NCBI RefSeq assembly: GCF_047948215.1
Contig: NC_134455.1
Location: 349,519,491-349,583,490, forward strand
DNA from: Lycorma delicatula
Lineage: Eukaryota; Arthropoda; Insecta; Hemiptera; Fulgoridae
Direction: 5' to 3'
DNA length: 64,000 bases
The position numbers and the translations under genes were made by a program. Positions 1 through 10,330 of the stretch are shown piece after piece (position 1 is the first letter of the stretch; each line of letters starts with the position of its first letter). The notes under the pieces are model-generated. The model was not told the DNA's origin and made no database searches. It worked only from the letters and a program-made list of their open reading frames with translations.

Positions 1-392
1 CATTAGTATTAGATAGTTAGATTTCCAGTCTTAAAAATTGTTTTTTAAAAAAAAATTGATATTTTAAGTAGGGGGTTCAATTTTGCCTCGTTGTCTTTTT
101 AGGACAAAAGTCTATTTATTGGAGTAATTATTTGGTTCAATAAGTCTGCTCGATTTGGTTCAATATTATTCAGTAAGGCCAAAAAAATGAATAGTTTACT
201 AAAATATAAGTGTATGGGTATTGTGATTCCCCTTTGTCCGATAGGGGGTCGAAATCGTCCCAAAGCTTATGGATATACAATATGTATCCAAATATTTATC
301 CCAAATTTCAACGTTTTTGGACAATGGGTTTTCGTAACGTATGGTTATTATTAGAAACTAGCAACTTTATTTTACCACAGAAAAATAAGATT
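1..392. other. AT-rich intergenic DNA
   Basis: No coding motif, RNA gene or repeat is recognised here. The short open frame at 210-401 has no recognisable motif. Confidence 0.5.
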
Positions 393-712
393 AAGCCTTA
401 GCTGATGATATTGCTCTGATTGGAGCAATCGAGGAAGAAGTAAAGGAGATGATTGATGTCTTGATGGAAGAGGCGAGCTAGATGGGACTTAGTCACGAAA
501 AAATGCCATAATGATGATATCAAGACAGGAAAATAATAGACAGGAACTGAAAGTAAACAACGTGGCCTTCAAGAAAGTAAGCAAGTTTAAATTCCTTAGG
601 ACAATAGTTACCGTTAACAATGATATGGAGGAAGAAATAACTACCAGAATTTAAGGCATCCTGCAGGTGCCTGAATGGCTTACTTAAATCCTGCATATTG
701 TCAAAAACCACC
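393..712 (+). pseudogene. RTE-like reverse transcriptase fragment
   Basis: The frame begins at the reverse transcriptase active site: LADD at 398-409, followed by IALIGAIEEEVKEMIDVLME. It then runs through a stop and frameshifts into the region after the palm, with ELKVNNVAFKKVSKFKFL resembling the usual 'EKVSKFKYLG' stretch. The last part (EEEITTRI, then a frameshift) matches the thumb start. Only about 105 codons remain, against roughly 900-1000 for a full ORF2, and several stops interrupt it. It ends where a different retrotransposon fragment begins near 725. An RTE or related clade fits best; the exact family is not settled. Confidence 0.7.
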
Positions 713-724
713 AAAATTAGAGTC

Positions 725-1292
725 TAAAATCGGTGGCAGTGATGTTCACATACAAGGCACGTGCTCCAGCCAGGCAGCTGGAAATCTCAGGAGAGAAAAT
801 CCACTTTGGGAAAACAGTCAAGTACCTGGGAGTAGTCCTGGACAAACGGCTTACCTTAGGAGAACATGTTAAATATGTGACCCAAAGGGCAAAGGCCGTC
901 AAGGCCTTACTATACCCAGTACTGAACCGTGCCAGCCCATATCCACTGGCGACCAAATTGCTCATTTTTCGGCTATACGTCCTGCCAATTCTAACATACG
1001 CTTACCCGGCATGGGGAGCTTTTTTGAACTCCACGCTTCAAAAGAAATTATAAGCCGTCCAAAACATAGCGTTGCGGACGATATTTGGAGCACTGTGGTT
1101 CGTTAGAACGTCACTCTTCGCTACGATGCGGGACTACACACCGTATCCGAGGTGGGAGTGGCGCAGGCACGCAGACTGTTCGGGAGAGCGGCCGTGTCCG
1201 AACACGGCCATCTCCGGGACATCTGTCGAGAGGACCGTACTCCACAGGGTATAAGAAAACGGCCTCATGCCGTATTAAACGAACCACCGTGA
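725..1292 (+). pseudogene. Jockey-like reverse transcriptase C-terminus
   Basis: This is the 3' end of ORF2 of a Jockey-type LINE. The frame at 733-1053 contains VKYLGVVLDKRLTLGEHV, and then PILTYAYPAWG, the typical 'RPVLLYASPVWG' motif after the palm. A TAA at 1051-1053 interrupts it, but the same frame continues with AVQNIALRTIFGALWFVR (normally 'QNKALRLITGAPWYVR'). A frameshift near 1140 moves the reading to VSEVGVAQARRLFGRA, which ends at TGA 1290-1292 after HAVLNEPP. The stop lies where Jockey ORF2 usually ends, so the 3' end is natural and the 5' end is truncated. The higher GC content than the surroundings supports an inserted element. It is inactive. Confidence 0.85.
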
Positions 1293-2356
1293 AGAGGTGG
1301 TACGAGAGTCAAAAAAATGACAAACCAGGCTTAGGAGCCTCTACATTACGTAACCTATAAATGGAAAACGCACAAAAATTCCGGCCGCGAAATTGACCGT
1401 TTTCGCAATTAAATTTTGTTAAAACTATAAAAAGCTAGACATCCCTCAAAATAACTAGAGCTCCGGTGGGCGCACTCCTACTAGCTCATAGGTGCTGGTA
1501 CCGAAGGTACTTCAGCGAATGGACTGAAGGGGAATCACTCCGGGATTACTAGGCTCAAAAGCTTAGTCTATCACGGTCAAAACCAGTAAATAAATTACAC
1601 CATGGTCCATACGGATAGGAACGCAAATTACCAAATCCGTCCATAAATAAAACTTAAAATTTATAATCTCCACTAAATAACCGATGAAATCCGCCCGATA
1701 ATAGAAAGATACAGCAGCAAGGGACATTGTCCAGGCTCTGTGATTTGTAGGGAGAAATATTGAAACTCCCGCCATTCTTGCGTTCCGTTCCGTACTGAAG
1801 TCAACTTTCTACGATCACTGTAAAAAAAAGCCAAAATTCAAAATGGCAATAACTACCCCTCCCACGTTTTTAATTTTTTCAAAAATTTATGGCTATTAAT
1901 GCCCCAGATATAGAAATTTGTTATGCCATTTTCTAAGAATATATGTTGAGCCAGTCCGGTGGTATAAAATATAGCCAACACAAAAACTTAAATATATCTT
2001 CCAGATATTTCCATAATAATTTTCATTTTTTTTTGAGTGAGGACATCTTCAAAAGTCAAAACTACGATATTCCAAATTTTGAACCATCGCTGTAGGGATT
2101 CTTTTTTGCTGTGCAGCTGCAGCAGTAATATATCTATAACCAAGTACAATGGTCAAGCTACTATAGAAGTAAGAAAGCAATTTACTATAGTTTATTTACA
2201 AAGTAATATATTTTCAATTAATGTATTTTAGATTAACAAACTAGTTGGCGTCACTGAATAAATGAATTTGATTATTATTTAGAATTGTAAGAATTTCTTC
2301 AATGTTTTGCTTTTAATTAGAATCGAATTTCTTAAACTAATATTTGTTACTTTCTT
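1293..2356. other. Intergenic DNA, possible Jockey 3' UTR
   Basis: The GC-richer stretch 1440-1560 directly downstream of the Jockey ORF2 stop may be its 3' UTR. No poly(A) or target-site duplication is visible. The rest is AT-rich with no recognised feature. Confidence 0.35.
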
Positions 2357-3290
2357 GTCTAGATAGCGCTGTAGTAGAGCTATAGCTCTAGAAAGGAAAG
2401 TATTGTAATAGTCCAATTTGGGAATACGAGGTTCTCACCGGATCTTGGCGTTTCGACACCTAAGGAACCCCCAAAAAATGAAAAAAAACAGATGGAAATT
2501 TTGCAGATGTTAATTTTAGTATGTATCTGTGTGTTGTGTTCGGTGTTGGTTTCTAAATCTACTTATATCTCCAGAACTACAGGATCGATTTTGACCAAAC
2601 TTGGTCAGATTGCTTCTAAATATGGGGCATTGATTTGATGCCATTAACTTTCAACTTATAAGGTCCAAGGGGGTGAGGCTGTAGAACAAGGTCACCGTTA
2701 GTATCTCGATATTTCGCCTAAGGTCATATTTTTCTTAGGAAAATTTGTTAACGATTAAAAAATAACAATATTAGCAAAAAATCTTTGCAAAATCGCACCC
2801 CCACCTTAAAAAAATGCTGTTGTAGTCTTTTATTACGTTGTGGCGTCACAGGTAAGCGTAGAATTAAAGAAATGAATAGTATTTATAGTGTAAAAAAGTA
2901 ACTCGGTTCGGCTGAGTCTCGAACTCAATCGCTCGGTCGACTCGGTACCTTTTGTGTTATGCATCACTACTACATAGTAAGCCGACCGTATGAGTGAGAT
3001 TTGCTCTATGTACGTTGTGAAATTACAAAGTTAGTGCCGACTATCGCCGCTAGTACCGCCACCCCCGCACGAATTAAATACGCTATGCGCATACGCTTTA
3101 GTTAGAATCATTGAATTATATAAACGAAAAAATATTACATTTAAATAAATTGATAACTATTTTAAATTAAGTTGTGTGTTAGCTGTCCATCAAAAATAAC
3201 CCACAGTTGTAGGAATTTCCCGAAACGCAGGTTTTTAGCCGCCTGACGTGAAATTCCTACAACTGTTGTCAGCTTTTTTGTATCAAAATG
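2357..3290 (+). mobile_element. Repeat family A, copy 1
   Basis: This ~0.93 kb repeat occurs again at 41865-42720 in the same orientation, as a partial inverted copy at 40397-40668, and as a truncated inverted copy at 54541-54965. It begins with a near-palindromic end (GCGCTGTAGTAGAGCTATAG) followed by GGAAAGTATTGTAAT. Its middle holds the phrase GATTTTGACCAAACTTGGTC. It carries a minus-strand tRNA-like segment with a T6 run. Its far end has a perfect 16-bp inverted repeat (3203-3218 with 3251-3266). It encodes no protein. The class is unknown; a non-autonomous DNA element is my inference. Confidence 0.75.
2892..2990 (-). other. tRNA-like pol III module in family A copy 1
   Basis: On the minus strand the segment has a box-A-like TATGTAGTAGTG and a box B (GAGTTCGAGAC, within 2916-2930). 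A TTTTTT run follows at 2897-2892, just beyond the acceptor-like end. The same order is kept in the two other family A copies that cover this part. The longer gap between the boxes resembles a class II tRNA with a long variable arm. I could not fold a convincing full cloverleaf, so this is tRNA-derived rather than a tRNA gene. Confidence 0.45.
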
Positions 3291-3854
3291 GCTTCTTACG
3301 ATAAATAAACATGTCGCGTATATTATGTTATGTAGTTTATTTGTATGATAATGCACTAGAAAGTTACAATGAATAAATATTAATGAATGTTAAAATTTTA
3401 TTATTAATTTTTTTGTCTTGGAAAACAATTTTATTTGTTTTTTGACGAGGAGAATAATTTTTGAGTTTGAGATGGTGCACTCCAAATTTTTTTTTGTGAT
3501 TAATTCACCACATAAGCTTGAAAATTGTATGTGGAAATATAGAATGGAATTTTATAATGTGAAAAATATTATGCCTGGTCAGTATTCGAACCCAAGACTT
3601 TTCAGATGAAAGGCTGTGACTCTACAACTCCACGACGGAGGTTGAATAATATAACTAGTAAATTTTGTATTGTAAGAAGTATTCTTTTCATTTTTATTTT
3701 CCCGGTTGCATATTTTTATAGCTCTACAAATATACTACGTAAGGAAAATCAGATTGAATTTGGTATGTCAGGGTTTGAGCAGATATTCATATTTCACGAT
3801 CCCCCTCAAGCAAAACACATATAATTTTAGCACTGAATAATTTCGGATTATGTA

Positions 3855-3891
<37 letters not shown>
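3855..3891. repeat. (TA)n microsatellite
   Basis: About 18 uninterrupted TA units, read directly from the sequence. Confidence 0.95.
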
Positions 3892-3895
<4 letters not shown>

Positions 3896-3904
3896 TGGCA
3901 TCTT

Positions 3905-4075
3905 TTTTTGCATGGTATCTCAAGACTGGATGGAACGATTTAAATGAAACGTGGCACAATTTGATGCTATTTAATTTTTCTCATAATTCGTTAAGTAGGC
4001 AGAGAAATATATACGAATATTATGAATCCTGTATTGCCAAAATACACAACCAAAGTTACTCGGTGTTGTAATAGA
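3905..4075 (+). repeat. Dispersed repeat family H, copy 1
   Basis: The segment carries AAGACTGGATGGAACGATTT, then AAACGTGGCACAATTTGAT and TGTATTGCCAAAATACA. The same three blocks recur in order at 6525-6650 with small differences. Both copies lie just left of a family B element. It is non-coding and its class is unknown. Confidence 0.65.
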
Positions 4076-4400
4076 ATATTTTAATCAATAGAAGTATGCA
4101 AATTTATGTCCAGAAACAAAAAAAAATAAAAAAGGGATTTTTACCCGTAGCTTTTTAAGTGGGGGGGGGGGGGAGATTGAAAAAATACTATCAGAGACTC
4201 TCTTATCTATCTAAGGGGGATTAAATTATGTGAAAATATCTACCTAGTCCTTGAATTTAATTTTGAGATTTGGAAAGGGGTTGGTGAAACGATCACCATG
4301 GTTCTAATACCTCAAACATTTTACGCTAAGAGTAAAATACATTTTTTCTCACGATTCTCTGATTGTATGATTATATACTTTAATGATTCATTTAATTTTT

Positions 4401-5052
4401 ACTTCCTTGTACGAAGTGAAATATTGAGATCGCGAAAAATTTCGGTTTCCAGATTTCTACAAAAATATCCATTTCGACCATTCCTGAATCCATTTTGACT
4501 AGTTTCGGCGTGATGTTTTTACGTATGTATGGATCTCGCATAGCTCTTAAAAACGATTAGCAGAAGGATGTTTTAATTTTGGATTTAGGACTTTTGTAAC
4601 ATCTAATTGTGCACCTCCTCTTTCGATTGCAATTGACTGAATCAAAAGTGTCTAAAAAGCCCGAAATCAAAAAAAAAATTGGACTTTTTCTTAACTTCAG
4701 TAATAAGCCCCATTGAGAGATTTTCAACGATATATCGTAAGTGGTACTTATTTCCATCGGTTTCTGAGTTATAGCCAAATGAAATTTTATTTAATGAAAT
4801 ATTTGGATCTTACAAAGGGAAGGCACATCGGTTCGAATCAGACTTCATCTCCTTTTTTTTAACTTTTTTTTAATTTAAATATATTGATTTATTAATAAAA
4901 TTTTTACCATGAATCATAATTCAATAAAAAAAAGAAAGAAAAAATATCAGAAGTTTTTAATGAAATAACATGTTATGTACTTTTCATTTTAAACAAATGT
5001 GTAAATGTAATTTAATAGGCGTACAAGGAAGTTATGTGTTGTCCACATCAGA
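4401..5052 (+). mobile_element. Repeat family B, copy 1
   Basis: The element runs from ACTTCCTTGTACG (4401-4413) to the inverted match CGTACAAGGAAGT (5020-5032), plus a conserved flank ending TCCACATCAGAT. This orientation is taken as plus. Inside are GATCGCGAAAAATTTCGG, TCGATTGCAATTGACTGAA and a box-B-like CGGTTCGAATC followed by a T8 run (4853-4860). Other copies lie at 6682-7357, 13230-13809, 20951-21622, 34540-34636 and 56535-57890. It has no coding capacity and is probably a non-autonomous element moved by a transposase encoded elsewhere. Confidence 0.8.
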
Positions 5053-6524
5053 TTTTTATCTTAACTGAGGGTGAAGCGATGTGATCGATGAGGGTGTAGA
5101 TTGATATCTAGAGTTGCATAAATTTTCGTAACTTTTATGCAATTTTTTATCTGTTTTCTTAGAAGGAAATTTTAATTATAATATTGACGAACAATTCATT
5201 GTTAGCGTACTACATCGATGTTCCTTTAAATCAACTATGAATGATAAAAGATGAGCCACTTAGTGAAAAATTATCCTTAATATTTTAGTTTTCATCTTTT
5301 GAAGTTTTGAAATCACTTCATTTTTATTAATATAAATATATTTATAATAATTATTATTATTATTATAACTTACCCGATTTACTCCAATCTTCCATAGTAT
5401 AATTTAGAATAAAGTGAACTGTACCGATGAGAGACAAAACGTAAAATTATAACAATTTAAAAAAAGATATGTACGCTCGTAATTTTGTGTGTTTAACTGA
5501 GATTTTGTTATCAGTGTGAGAGTAAATTAATACGGCTCAAAGTGTCATCACGAAAGTAAAGTAAAGCTGACAAGCTTATATAAATAAATAAGTATGTATA
5601 TATATAAATGTTCAAAAGACAACATGTATTTACATTTATATATTTACACATAGACAAATTATTTTAAAGCTCAAGGAATACATGTTATATAAAAACAATA
5701 ACGCAATATGAATTTAATTATTTTTATAGAGAAAAAAATATTCGTGGCGACAAAGTTAATTAACCTGTTTTAAAAACACTGACTGTTGGTGGTTTTAAAA
5801 AAATTGGCCTAGTTTGAATGAAACATTGTATAAAAATTAATTGATAAGAATTGAGGAGTATCATTGTACTCTTACGATTTAATGGGAAATGTTATAACAC
5901 GATTTTTTTCTTTTGGTTTTATTTTCATTCGTCACATAATAAATTACTTATATGACGTAATTTTTACTACTTTTTTGTTGTTGTAAAGTTGGCATTACAA
6001 TTTTGAATTTTACAATCATATTTTAACAATAAATAAAAGAGGATATATCTAGACAAATAAAAGATAACTCCATTTTTTTGGAAATGTTTTAAATTGTATA
6101 AATATAAAGAGAAATAGTATTTGTCTACGTTCTTTTTCTATAAAATAAAATAGATTTACCAGTTATAAATTTTTTTAAAAAATTGAATTTCAATTTTTAC
6201 ATTCCAGGGTATTATACTCGTAGCAATGTTGCTATTACGGCAGCACAGCTATAAAGAAAAAGTATTTCATCTACCAAAATTTTGGGTATCAGTTTTTTTT
6301 TGTAAATGGCGATGTTTAAAAAAACGTTTAAACCAAAAAAAAAACACAAAAAAAGTTTTAGAAATTTTCGGAAGATGTAAGTATGTACGTAAGTACCTCT
6401 ATTGATTTTTATTTTGATTAATAATTTTGGATTGGCTGAACATTCTTCGAAAATTATTTTTTTATGTATAGGACATTGATGGTATCAAATTTTTGACAAA
6501 AAATAAAAAAAAATCTGACGTGAA
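5053..6524. other. AT-rich intergenic DNA
   Basis: Nothing recognisable was found on either strand. Short A/T runs and TAA/TTA tracts are the only visible structure. Confidence 0.5.
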
Positions 6525-6650
6525 TTGATTGATATCTGAAGACTGGATGGAATGATTTAAATGAAATGTGGCACAATTTGATAGCTCCCAATTCTCTAAA
6601 TTATGGGTCTTGTATTGCCAAAATACATAACCAAAGTTGTGTATTTTGTG
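6525..6650 (+). repeat. Dispersed repeat family H, copy 2
   Basis: This is a direct copy of 3905-4075, with AAGACTGGATGGAATGATTT, GTGGCACAATTTGAT and TGTATTGCCAAAATACA in the same order. It ends about 30 bp before a family B copy. Confidence 0.65.
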
Positions 6651-6681
6651 GATTTTTCGTTCATCAAATGGAAGTCATTTT

Positions 6682-7357
6682 ACACCACATGACTTCCTTG
6701 TACGCCTATTAAATTAAATATACACATCTTTTTAAAATGAAAAGTACATAAAATTTTATTTCATTAATAACTTTTGGTATTTTTTCATATATATATATTT
6801 ATTTTATTGAATTATTATTTATCAAAAAAATTTTTACAATGATAGGTTAATAATTATTAATAAATCAATATATTTAAATTTAAAAAAAAGTTAAAAAAAA
6901 GGAGATGAAGTCTGATTCGAACCGATGTGCCTTCCCTTTGTAAGATCCAAATATTTCATTAATTAAAATTTCATTTGGCTATAACTCTGGAACCGATGAA
7001 AATAAGTACCACTTATGATATATCGTTGAAAAGCTCTCAATGGGGCTTATTACTGAAGTTAAGAAAAAGTCCAATTTTTTTGGATTTCGGGCTTTTTTAA
7101 ACACTTATGATTCAGTCGATTGCAATCGAAAGAGGAGGTGCACAATTAGATGTTACAAAATCTTAAATCCAAAATTTAAACATCCTATGGATAATCGTTT
7201 TTGAGTTATGCGAGATACATACGTACGTACGTTCAGACGTCACGCCGAAACTAGTCAAAATGGATTCAGGGATTGTCAAAATGGATATTTCCGTTGAAAT
7301 CTGTTAACCGAAATTTTTCGCGATCACAATACTTTCTTTACTTCATACAAGGACGTA
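6682..7357 (-). mobile_element. Repeat family B, copy 2
   Basis: This copy is inverted relative to copy 1. It starts with ACCACATGACTTCCTTGTAC and ends at CATACAAGGACGT, a slightly mutated terminus. The box-B-like motif with its T-run is on the minus strand near 6893-6931. It is close to full length. Confidence 0.8.
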
Positions 7358-7522
7358 AAACATGGGGAAGTGTAGTTTACATAATTTTTAATTTTGTATA
7401 TAAAATAATATAGAAAAATGATTTTTAATCAGTGCTCAAAAAATGACGCCACCTTATGGAAGAAAGTTTCCTTCTTTTGTTGTATGTTTAATTCAGGAAG
7501 ATTGAAGAAAAATGGGTTAACA

Positions 7523-8472
7523 ATGCAGCAGAGAATATTTATTAACTCCCATTAGATTAGATGTGCCAGTTATGCCCAAACCCAGATTGTCTTCACAGAA
7601 ACGTATGATGTTGATGCACCAAACAATCGTCCATCAAGCGGCTGTACAAGTTCCAAGAGACAGGGAGTGTGCAGGTGCATCCATAAATGGTCGACCGAAA
7701 GTGGTAATACCAGAAAAGTTGATCGACGTGCAAACTGCATATTCTGTAATCCCAAGAAGCTAAGCGACGCCTATCTAGTCGCTCTGTTCTCTTCGTCGGT
7801 AGTGGTCACACGGCACGAGTTGTTACCTGCAGACACTGGAAAACGTAAAGCTTCCTGTCAGTGATACACGTCATCTGTAACGCCAGATGGGGAAGAACTC
7901 GATGACTGGTTTCGGTCGGATGAGGCATGGTTCCACCTCGATGAATAAGTGAATGCACAGAATTCACGCATTTGGTGTACGGAAAATCCACATCAGCTGC
8001 TTGGACAAAAAGTGGGCGTTTGGTGTACAATTTCATGTAGGCGAATCTTCATAACGTTCATTCACGGTCCAGTGAACAGTGAGCGCTACATACAGATGGT
8101 GCAGTAATCTGTAAACACTGTACCTGCAGACTGGCTAGAGTACACTTGGTTTCGGCAAGACGATGCTACTGCTTATACAACCAACAACATTGTGACATTC
8201 TGGGATCAGTGTCTTCATGGAAAAATGATTTCGAAGGGGTTGTGGCCCCTCGGTCTCCTGATTTATCCCCTCCTGACCTTTTCTTGTGGTGATACCTTAA
8301 GGATGCCGCTTACAAAACTCATCCTTACATCATTCCCGAACTTCAGAGCGAAATTGAACGGTGTGTTGCTGCAATTCCTCAACAAACGTTAGAACATGTG
8401 TTTGAGAGTTTGCAACGTCGTATTCAATTACGTGGTTCGCATTATGGAGGCCGATTTCAACAACAAGTGTAA
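7523..8472 (+). pseudogene. Mariner-like transposase pseudogene
   Basis: This broken transposase cut and pasted a mariner-like element when intact. The N-terminus starts near ATG 7523 (MQQRIFINSH) and keeps the linker GRPKVV between helix-turn-helix motifs. The catalytic core follows: SDEAWFHLDE near 7916-7945 with the first aspartate, then NPHQLLGQKVGVWCT and VNSERYIQMVQ. FRQDDATAYT near 8152 carries the second aspartate; the family usually has QQDGA. After a frameshift, RSPDLSPPDLFLW carries the third. The C-terminus ends RFQQQV at TAA 8470-8472. The total of ~315 codons is close to family length. At least three frameshifts and several stops make it inactive. The C-terminal phrases resemble the arthropod group with the DUF4817-type N-terminus. 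Confidence 0.88.
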
Positions 8473-8605
8473 CTTATTTATTTTCCCATAAATTCACTTT
8501 TTACACTTTTAAGAGTCAGTACGATTCATTATTTAAAATTCTTAAGTTTTAAGTTTATCGGCCTTAGGAGTACTTAGGATCGGCCTTAGGGTACTCAACA
8601 TTAAA

Positions 8606-8792
<187 letters not shown>

Positions 8793-8799
8793 TGTATAT

Positions 8800-9897
8800 A
8801 CATACAATTACTTGTATTCTCAAACATGATCCATTGTACTTCCTCAGGAGAAAAAATATATTCCTTCTGCTTATTGCATGCAATGCTTCACTCCTATGAT
8901 CCTCGAATCTGAGACAGCTGAAAAAAACGAGGTGGGCTGTCTCATCCACACTCTCACAAACCGGACAGCATGGGGAGTAGTCAAGTCCAAACTTATAAAG
9001 GTACTCTCTAAATCCTCCTTTTGCCCGCCAGAAACTGTGTAAGATAATAATTCAGCGAGCCATATGTACGCCCGCATCAACCCTCCAGGTCCCTGATCGT
9101 GTGGTACACATGGATCCATCGACCCCTCTCTCTGTCATCCCTTAGCCTCTGTCATTCCCTTCTCAAATCTTTCATTATGGAACTGGCCAGTCTCCTTTTT
9201 TCAGCGGGTGTTAGAGCAACTAGTTCTTTCATCCTCTTCCTACGAAGAATCTCAAAGTTTACAGGTAATATTCTTGTTAAGGCGTCCGCAGCCTATCGGG
9301 AAACCGTGCGGTACGCTTCTGTGATTTGGAGACAGCTCCTTCTTTGTATCGCAGGGGTGAGAGCACCCCTGTATTTACCATATTTGGTGACTCCTCCCCA
9401 GGCAACAAATAGTAGCCCAGAGGACACGACGCTAGACAGCAACCACCTCCTCCTATGCTGGCTGGGTCCCCCGTTATTCGGTAGCAAACAAGCTATTAGC
9501 CGCCTCACCTTTTCTGCCTTTTGGCATGTCTCCATAACATGAGTTCCAAAGCGTAACCTCGCATCCACCCATACACCTAGATACTTGATGGCAGCCTTCG
9601 AAACTACCGTCTGACTCTCAAGGATCATCTTCGAAGCTGGTCTTTTGGTAGTTACTATAACAACGACCTCAGTCTTGTCTGGGGCCATGGTTAGCCCTGC
9701 CACCGTCATCCAATCTCTAATCGCGGCATAGGACTCCTGTATTCGGGTAATGGACTCCAGCGTGGCCGCCTCAACAACGAGGATAAGGTTGTCTACATAC
9801 CCTACAACCATGATTCCCAGCGGTAATGGAACCCGGAATATACTGTCATAGACAATATTTCAAAGGCAGTCCAAGAACCGACCTTGTGGTACTCTCC
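8800..9897 (-). pseudogene. R1-clade reverse transcriptase pseudogene
   Basis: This is the 3' half of ORF2 of an R1-type LINE, read on the minus strand. It opens with RVPQGRFLDCL (family GVPQGSVLGPLL). The catalytic box is VGYVDN (YVDN at 9788-9799) where active elements have ADD, so a catalytic aspartate is lost. Then come AAIKYLGVWVDARLRFGTH, RSCLQITEAYRTVSR and KGGFREYLYKFGLDYSP. The C-terminal knuckle is CPVCESVDETAHLVFFSC. The C-terminal HxxxC-type region and the AYRTVS motif are characteristic of R1 elements. Stops and a frameshift near 9293 break it. Its 3' end is cut by the microsatellite. Confidence 0.88.
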
Positions 9898-10009
9898 TAT
9901 CTATACGTCATTCAACCAGCCCGTTCGTCGCCTCGCAGATGAGTTTGCGGCCATTGAAATAAGAGAGGATTATACTTCGAAGGTATGGGGAAACTCTCCT
10001 GTTCAGGTA

Positions 10010-10330
10010 AGCGTTTTCTTTAAACATTCTACATTTTCATCAACAGTATCTCTAATTCGCGGCTGGTCTTCCTAATAGACGTTTGAGGACTACGTGGAAA
10101 AAATTCCCTGAGAAGTTCAACAGTTTCTTCAAAACTCTTGATCTTCCGGCACTTTTCCCTTTACACAGACATCTGATCGTTTCAAACCGATTAGTCCATC
10201 AAAGAATGCTATTGACACTTGGAAGATCACAATTAAATTTTCTACGGAACGAACGTTGAACTGTAACTATAGATTCATATTTAGGAACCTGCAAAACACA
10301 ACCATCTTTGCTAGTGGCGCTGTCAAGCGG
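10010..10330 (-). pseudogene. Mariner-like transposase N-terminal fragment
   Basis: On the minus strand the frame reads YESIVTVQRSFRRKFNCDLP, then SVNSIL, a stop, WTNRFETIRCLCKGKSAGRS. This is the DUF4817-type DNA-binding region of arthropod mariner-like transposases (family 'SVVTVQRRFRTQFGKDPP' and 'TGCLCKGKSPGRP'). After a frameshift, EETVELLREFFPRSP continues the second helix-turn-helix. The catalytic domain is absent. It lies 110 bp beyond the R1-like pseudogene. Confidence 0.8.

Larger units (their letters stand above)
3291..4400. other. AT-rich DNA with microsatellite and family H
   Basis: This stretch holds a (TA)n tract (3855-3891), a family H repeat (3905-4075) and a G run (4163-4174). 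No coding sequence is recognised. Confidence 0.5.

Noticed and set aside
2892..2990. A functional host tRNA gene
   Set aside because: No convincing cloverleaf or anticodon arm could be drawn, and the segment is repeated within family A.
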